A stretch of DNA of 64,000 bases, taken from NCBI RefSeq assembly GCF_004526345.1, contig NZ_CP038213.1:1426001-1490000 (forward strand), in the 5' to 3' direction. The stretch's first letter is position 1. Every line of letters starts with the position of its first letter. This DNA comes from Ornithinimicrobium flavum (lineage in GTDB: Bacteria > Actinomycetota > Actinomycetes > Actinomycetales > Dermatophilaceae). The notes beneath the pieces are model-generated. The model was not told the DNA's origin, ran no database searches, and saw nothing but the letters and a program-made list of their open reading frames with translations. The position numbers and the translations under genes are program-made. Below, one piece after another: positions 61,816 to 64,000 of this stretch.

Positions 61816-64000
61816 ACCCCGTCCTCTCCCTCGCCCTCGGCCGGCGCCGCCAGGGCGTCGGGCTCGACCAGCCCGGTGTAGTCCTGCAGCTCGGGCGTCG
61901 TGCGCAGGGCCACCCAGCGCTCGCGGATGTCGGCGTGCCCGAGCCCGTCCGGGTTGCACGCCGAGCACTGCGTGTAGCTGAAGTCGGCCGTCTTCGGCGC
62001 CCGTTGGGGGAAGGCTCCCCGGGCGATGCCGTCGACGAGCAGGGCGAGCGTCTCGGCATACCGCTGCATGACCGCCTCGGTGAGCGGCAGCTGGACCCGG
62101 CCGCTGTCCTTGCCGGCGAACCAGTAGAGCGCCTCGACCGGGGTCTGCCCGTCCCCGTGCGCCGCCCGGGCGGCCAGGGCGTAGGCGGGCAGCTGGAGCT
62201 TGCTGCCCCCGAGCACCGGGTCGTCCTCCATGCCCTTGAACGAGCCCTTCCTGCCGGTCTTGATGTCCGTCACGAGCAGACTCCCGTCGCGGCGCCGGTC
62301 CACCTTGTCGGCGGACCCGCGCAGCAGGACCTCCCGGCCGTCCGGCAGCGTGACGTGCACGGGCTCCACGCCGTGCATGCCGAACCTCAGCTCGCTGGTG
62401 ACCACCGCCGCGCCGTGCTCCGCACGCCAGGCGTCGTCCTCGGTCAGCATCCGGTCCAGGACGGTGCGGAGCCACTGGCGCTGCCGGGCCCACAGGCGGG
62501 GGTGCCCGGTGCGCCCCTCCGCCTCGTAACGCTCGCCGAGCTCCTCCCCGAGCTCGAGCAGACGGGCGCGCTGGGCCAGGGTCCACGGCTGCCCGTGACC
62601 GGGCAGCTGCCCTCGCGCCGCGGCCTCGGCGACCAGGCCGTCCATGGTCTCGTGGACGAGGGAGCCGAGGTCGGCGGCGCTGATGGTGATGATCTCCTCG
62701 GGGGCCTCCACCGGCTCGACCCGCAGCAGCCTCTGCAGGAAGTAGGCGTGTGGGCACGTGGCGTAGCTCTCCAGGGCGGTGGGGGAGACGGCGGACGTGC
62801 CCGCCCCGTGGTCGGGGAGCCCGGTGACGCCCGCGAGGTTGCCGTCGAAGCGGCTGAACGTCTCCCCGCGACGAGCACGGACCATCTCCTGGGTCGCGGC
62901 CACGACCGGGTCGTGCGGGGCGACGCCGGCCAGGTGCGCCCGGACCCGCCACTCCTGCTCCGTGGCCGGGTGCCGAGTCGTGCGCAGGCTGCCGGCGAAC
63001 GAGGGGGAGCCGTCGATGGTGTCGCGGGCGCTGCTGGCCCCGCGCTCCCACTCGGTGGCGGGCAGGTCGGCGTCGCCGCTGAGGGTGCGCAGCGAGGGGA
63101 GCAGCCAGCGCGAGGGGAGCCGGTGGGAGTGCCGGCGCAGGTCGCCTCGGGGGAAGCTGGCGGTCACGTGCGGCGCGGCGTCGAACGCGGCGAGCAGGCT
63201 CCGGTGGGTCCTGTCGGCGCGGCGTCGGCTGCTGCGGAGGGCCCAGCCGGTGGCCTCCCGGGCGCGCTCGGGCAGGAGGGAGTCCTCGCGCAGCGTGCCG
63301 GGGCACAGGTCCTCGGCCAGGCCGACGACGTAGAGGGCGTCGAGGTCGAGCCCGACCGCCTGCTCGACGGGGGCGACGAGGACGCCCTGGCCGAAGGTGC
63401 CGACGCGGGGGAGCGCGCCGTCCAGCTCGAGGCCCAGGATCTCCTCCACGCCGGCGAGGGAGGGGCTGGTCGGCGTGCTGTCGAGCGCGCGCAGCTGTCC
63501 GAGTGCGCTGCGCACCGTCACGAGGGCGTGCTGCTCGGCGGGCGGCAGGTGCCGGTGGGTGGAGGGCGGCAGGAGGTCGTCGAGTATGCCGTGCAGCACC
63601 TCGGCAGCCCCGGTCCACGTGGGCGCCCGGTCCAGGTCGGCGAGCCGCCGGCGCAGGGTGGCCATGAAGTGCTGCATGGACGCGGTCGCGTCGCGGTGCC
63701 GGGTGAGCCGGTCGCGGGTGCTGTCGTGGAGGTCGTCGTCCTTGAGTTTCTGCTCGAGGGAGTGACGGTGGAAGTCCAGTCGCTCGTGCCAGTCGTTCCC
63801 GGAGACGACGCCGGCCTCCCGGGTGATGCGTTCCAGAGGGGGAGGGGCAGCGTCGTGGTCGCACGGTCGGGGTCCTCGAAGGTGGTGACCGGGAGCTCGC
63901 CGACGGCCCGGAGCACGTCGGCGCGGCGGTAGCCGGTGCGTGCGGTCTCCAGCAGGCCCAGGACGAGCCGGGCCACCGCCCGCTCGGCGACGGGGCGCAC
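61812..64000 (-). CDS. AddB-like PD-(D/E)XK nuclease subunit, 5' end outside window, frameshift near 63,838
   Basis: At least 720 residues. The upstream frame gives RPVAERAVARLVLGLLETAR and PVTTFEDPDRATTTLP. After a shift in a C-rich run, PLERITREAGVVSGNDWHER continues through FGQGVLVAPVEQAVGLDLDA and VGLAEDLCPGTLREDSLLPE to the nuclease core: SPTALESYATCPHAYFLQRL, GSADKVDRRRDGSLLVTDIK and SKLQLPAYALAARAAHG. AddB Fe-S ligands would be Cys in SYATCPHAYF and in YTQCSACNPDGLGHAD, where the usual fourth Cys is Gly. It is coupled (ATGA) to the AddA-like gene. Confidence 0.82.
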   Translation of the reverse strand, partial: APRRRAGGGPARPGPAGDRTHRLPPRRRAPGRRRAPGHHLRGPRPCDHDAAPPPLERITREAGVVSGNDWHERLDFHRHSLEQKLKDDDLHDSTRDRLTRHRDATASMQHFMATLRRRLADLDRAPTWTGAAEVLHGILDDLLPPSTHRHLPPAEQHALVTVRSALGQLRALDSTPTSPSLAGVEEILGLELDGALPRVGTFGQGVLVAPVEQAVGLDLDALYVVGLAEDLCPGTLREDSLLPERAREATGWALRSSRRRADRTHRSLLAAFDAAPHVTASFPRGDLRRHSHRLPSRWLLPSLRTLSGDADLPATEWERGASSARDTIDGSPSFAGSLRTTRHPATEQEWRVRAHLAGVAPHDPVVAATQEMVRARRGETFSRFDGNLAGVTGLPDHGAGTSAVSPTALESYATCPHAYFLQRLLRVEPVEAPEEIITISAADLGSLVHETMDGLVAEAAARGQLPGHGQPWTLAQRARLLELGEELGERYEAEGRTGHPRLWARQRQWLRTVLDRMLTEDDAWRAEHGAAVVTSELRFGMHGVEPVHVTLPDGREVLLRGSADKVDRRRDGSLLVTDIKTGRKGSFKGMEDDPVLGGSKLQLPAYALAARAAHGDGQTPVEALYWFAGKDSGRVQLPLTEAVMQRYAETLALLVDGIARGAFPQRAPKTADFSYTQCSACNPDGLGHADIRERWVALRTTPELQDYTGLVEPDALAAPAEGEGEDGV

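Noticed and set aside
61935..63932. 665-residue open frame on the + strand
   Set aside because: Antisense of the AddB-like gene, which has nuclease motifs; the + frame is low-complexity Gly/Val/Arg.

Overview
The window comes from a high-G+C actinobacterium. Core genes sit near 70% G+C with GTG/ATG starts and GGAGG-type ribosome sites. Gene content (tetrameric sarcosine oxidase SoxBDAG, large ATP-binding LuxR regulators, an AddAB-like helicase-nuclease) and a strongly over-used GTATGCC/GGCATAC word suggest a Micrococcales member, possibly Intrasporangiaceae-like. The genus is inference; there is no rRNA or tRNA gene here to test it.

Layout. 0-12 kb: the 3' part of an SDR epimerase, a 5'-truncated 5'-nucleotidase, a FAD oxidoreductase, a 676-aa unknown, a LuxR-type ATPase regulator (frameshifted), three small or secreted proteins, a frameshifted trans-aconitate methyltransferase and a lipoprotein. 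12-26 kb: a complete creatinine-degradation locus. A GntR regulator is divergent from glyA-soxBDAG-sdaA. Facing it is a minus-strand operon of creatinase, BCCT transporter, creatininase and an IclR regulator. Together they convert creatinine to creatine, then sarcosine, glycine, serine and pyruvate. 25.7-39 kb: M14 peptidase, flavin monooxygenase, two tandem ATP-grasp ligases, universal stress protein, lipoprotein, a MazEF-like pair, a DUF4230-like protein, and a heavily frameshifted stretch with a GNAT, a NERD protein and a helicase IV-like gene. 39.3-42.4 kb: livF-livG-livM with frameshifts and a livH that has lost its 5' end.

42.4-58.4 kb is a defence island whose left edge cuts livH. It holds two overlapping DNA methyltransferase genes (one SPPY type, one DPPY type). 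Convergent to them is a tightly overlapping minus-strand operon: a 359-aa protein, a dicluster-ferredoxin/PD-(D/E)XK nuclease fusion, a second dicluster ferredoxin and a small membrane protein. This Fe-S-linked restriction-modification-like module is the most novel item in the window. It is followed by an IS3-family element, a first McrBC system, a GIY-YIG protein, an unknown helical protein, and a second, divergent McrBC whose McrB has an EVE-like N-terminus. 58.5-64 kb returns to the core: an AddAB-like helicase-nuclease pair running off the right edge.

At least a dozen otherwise typical genes carry single-base frameshifts, mostly in G/C runs and concentrated at 34.9-42.4 kb. Sequencing or assembly indels are a serious possibility, so 'broken' calls there should be read with caution.
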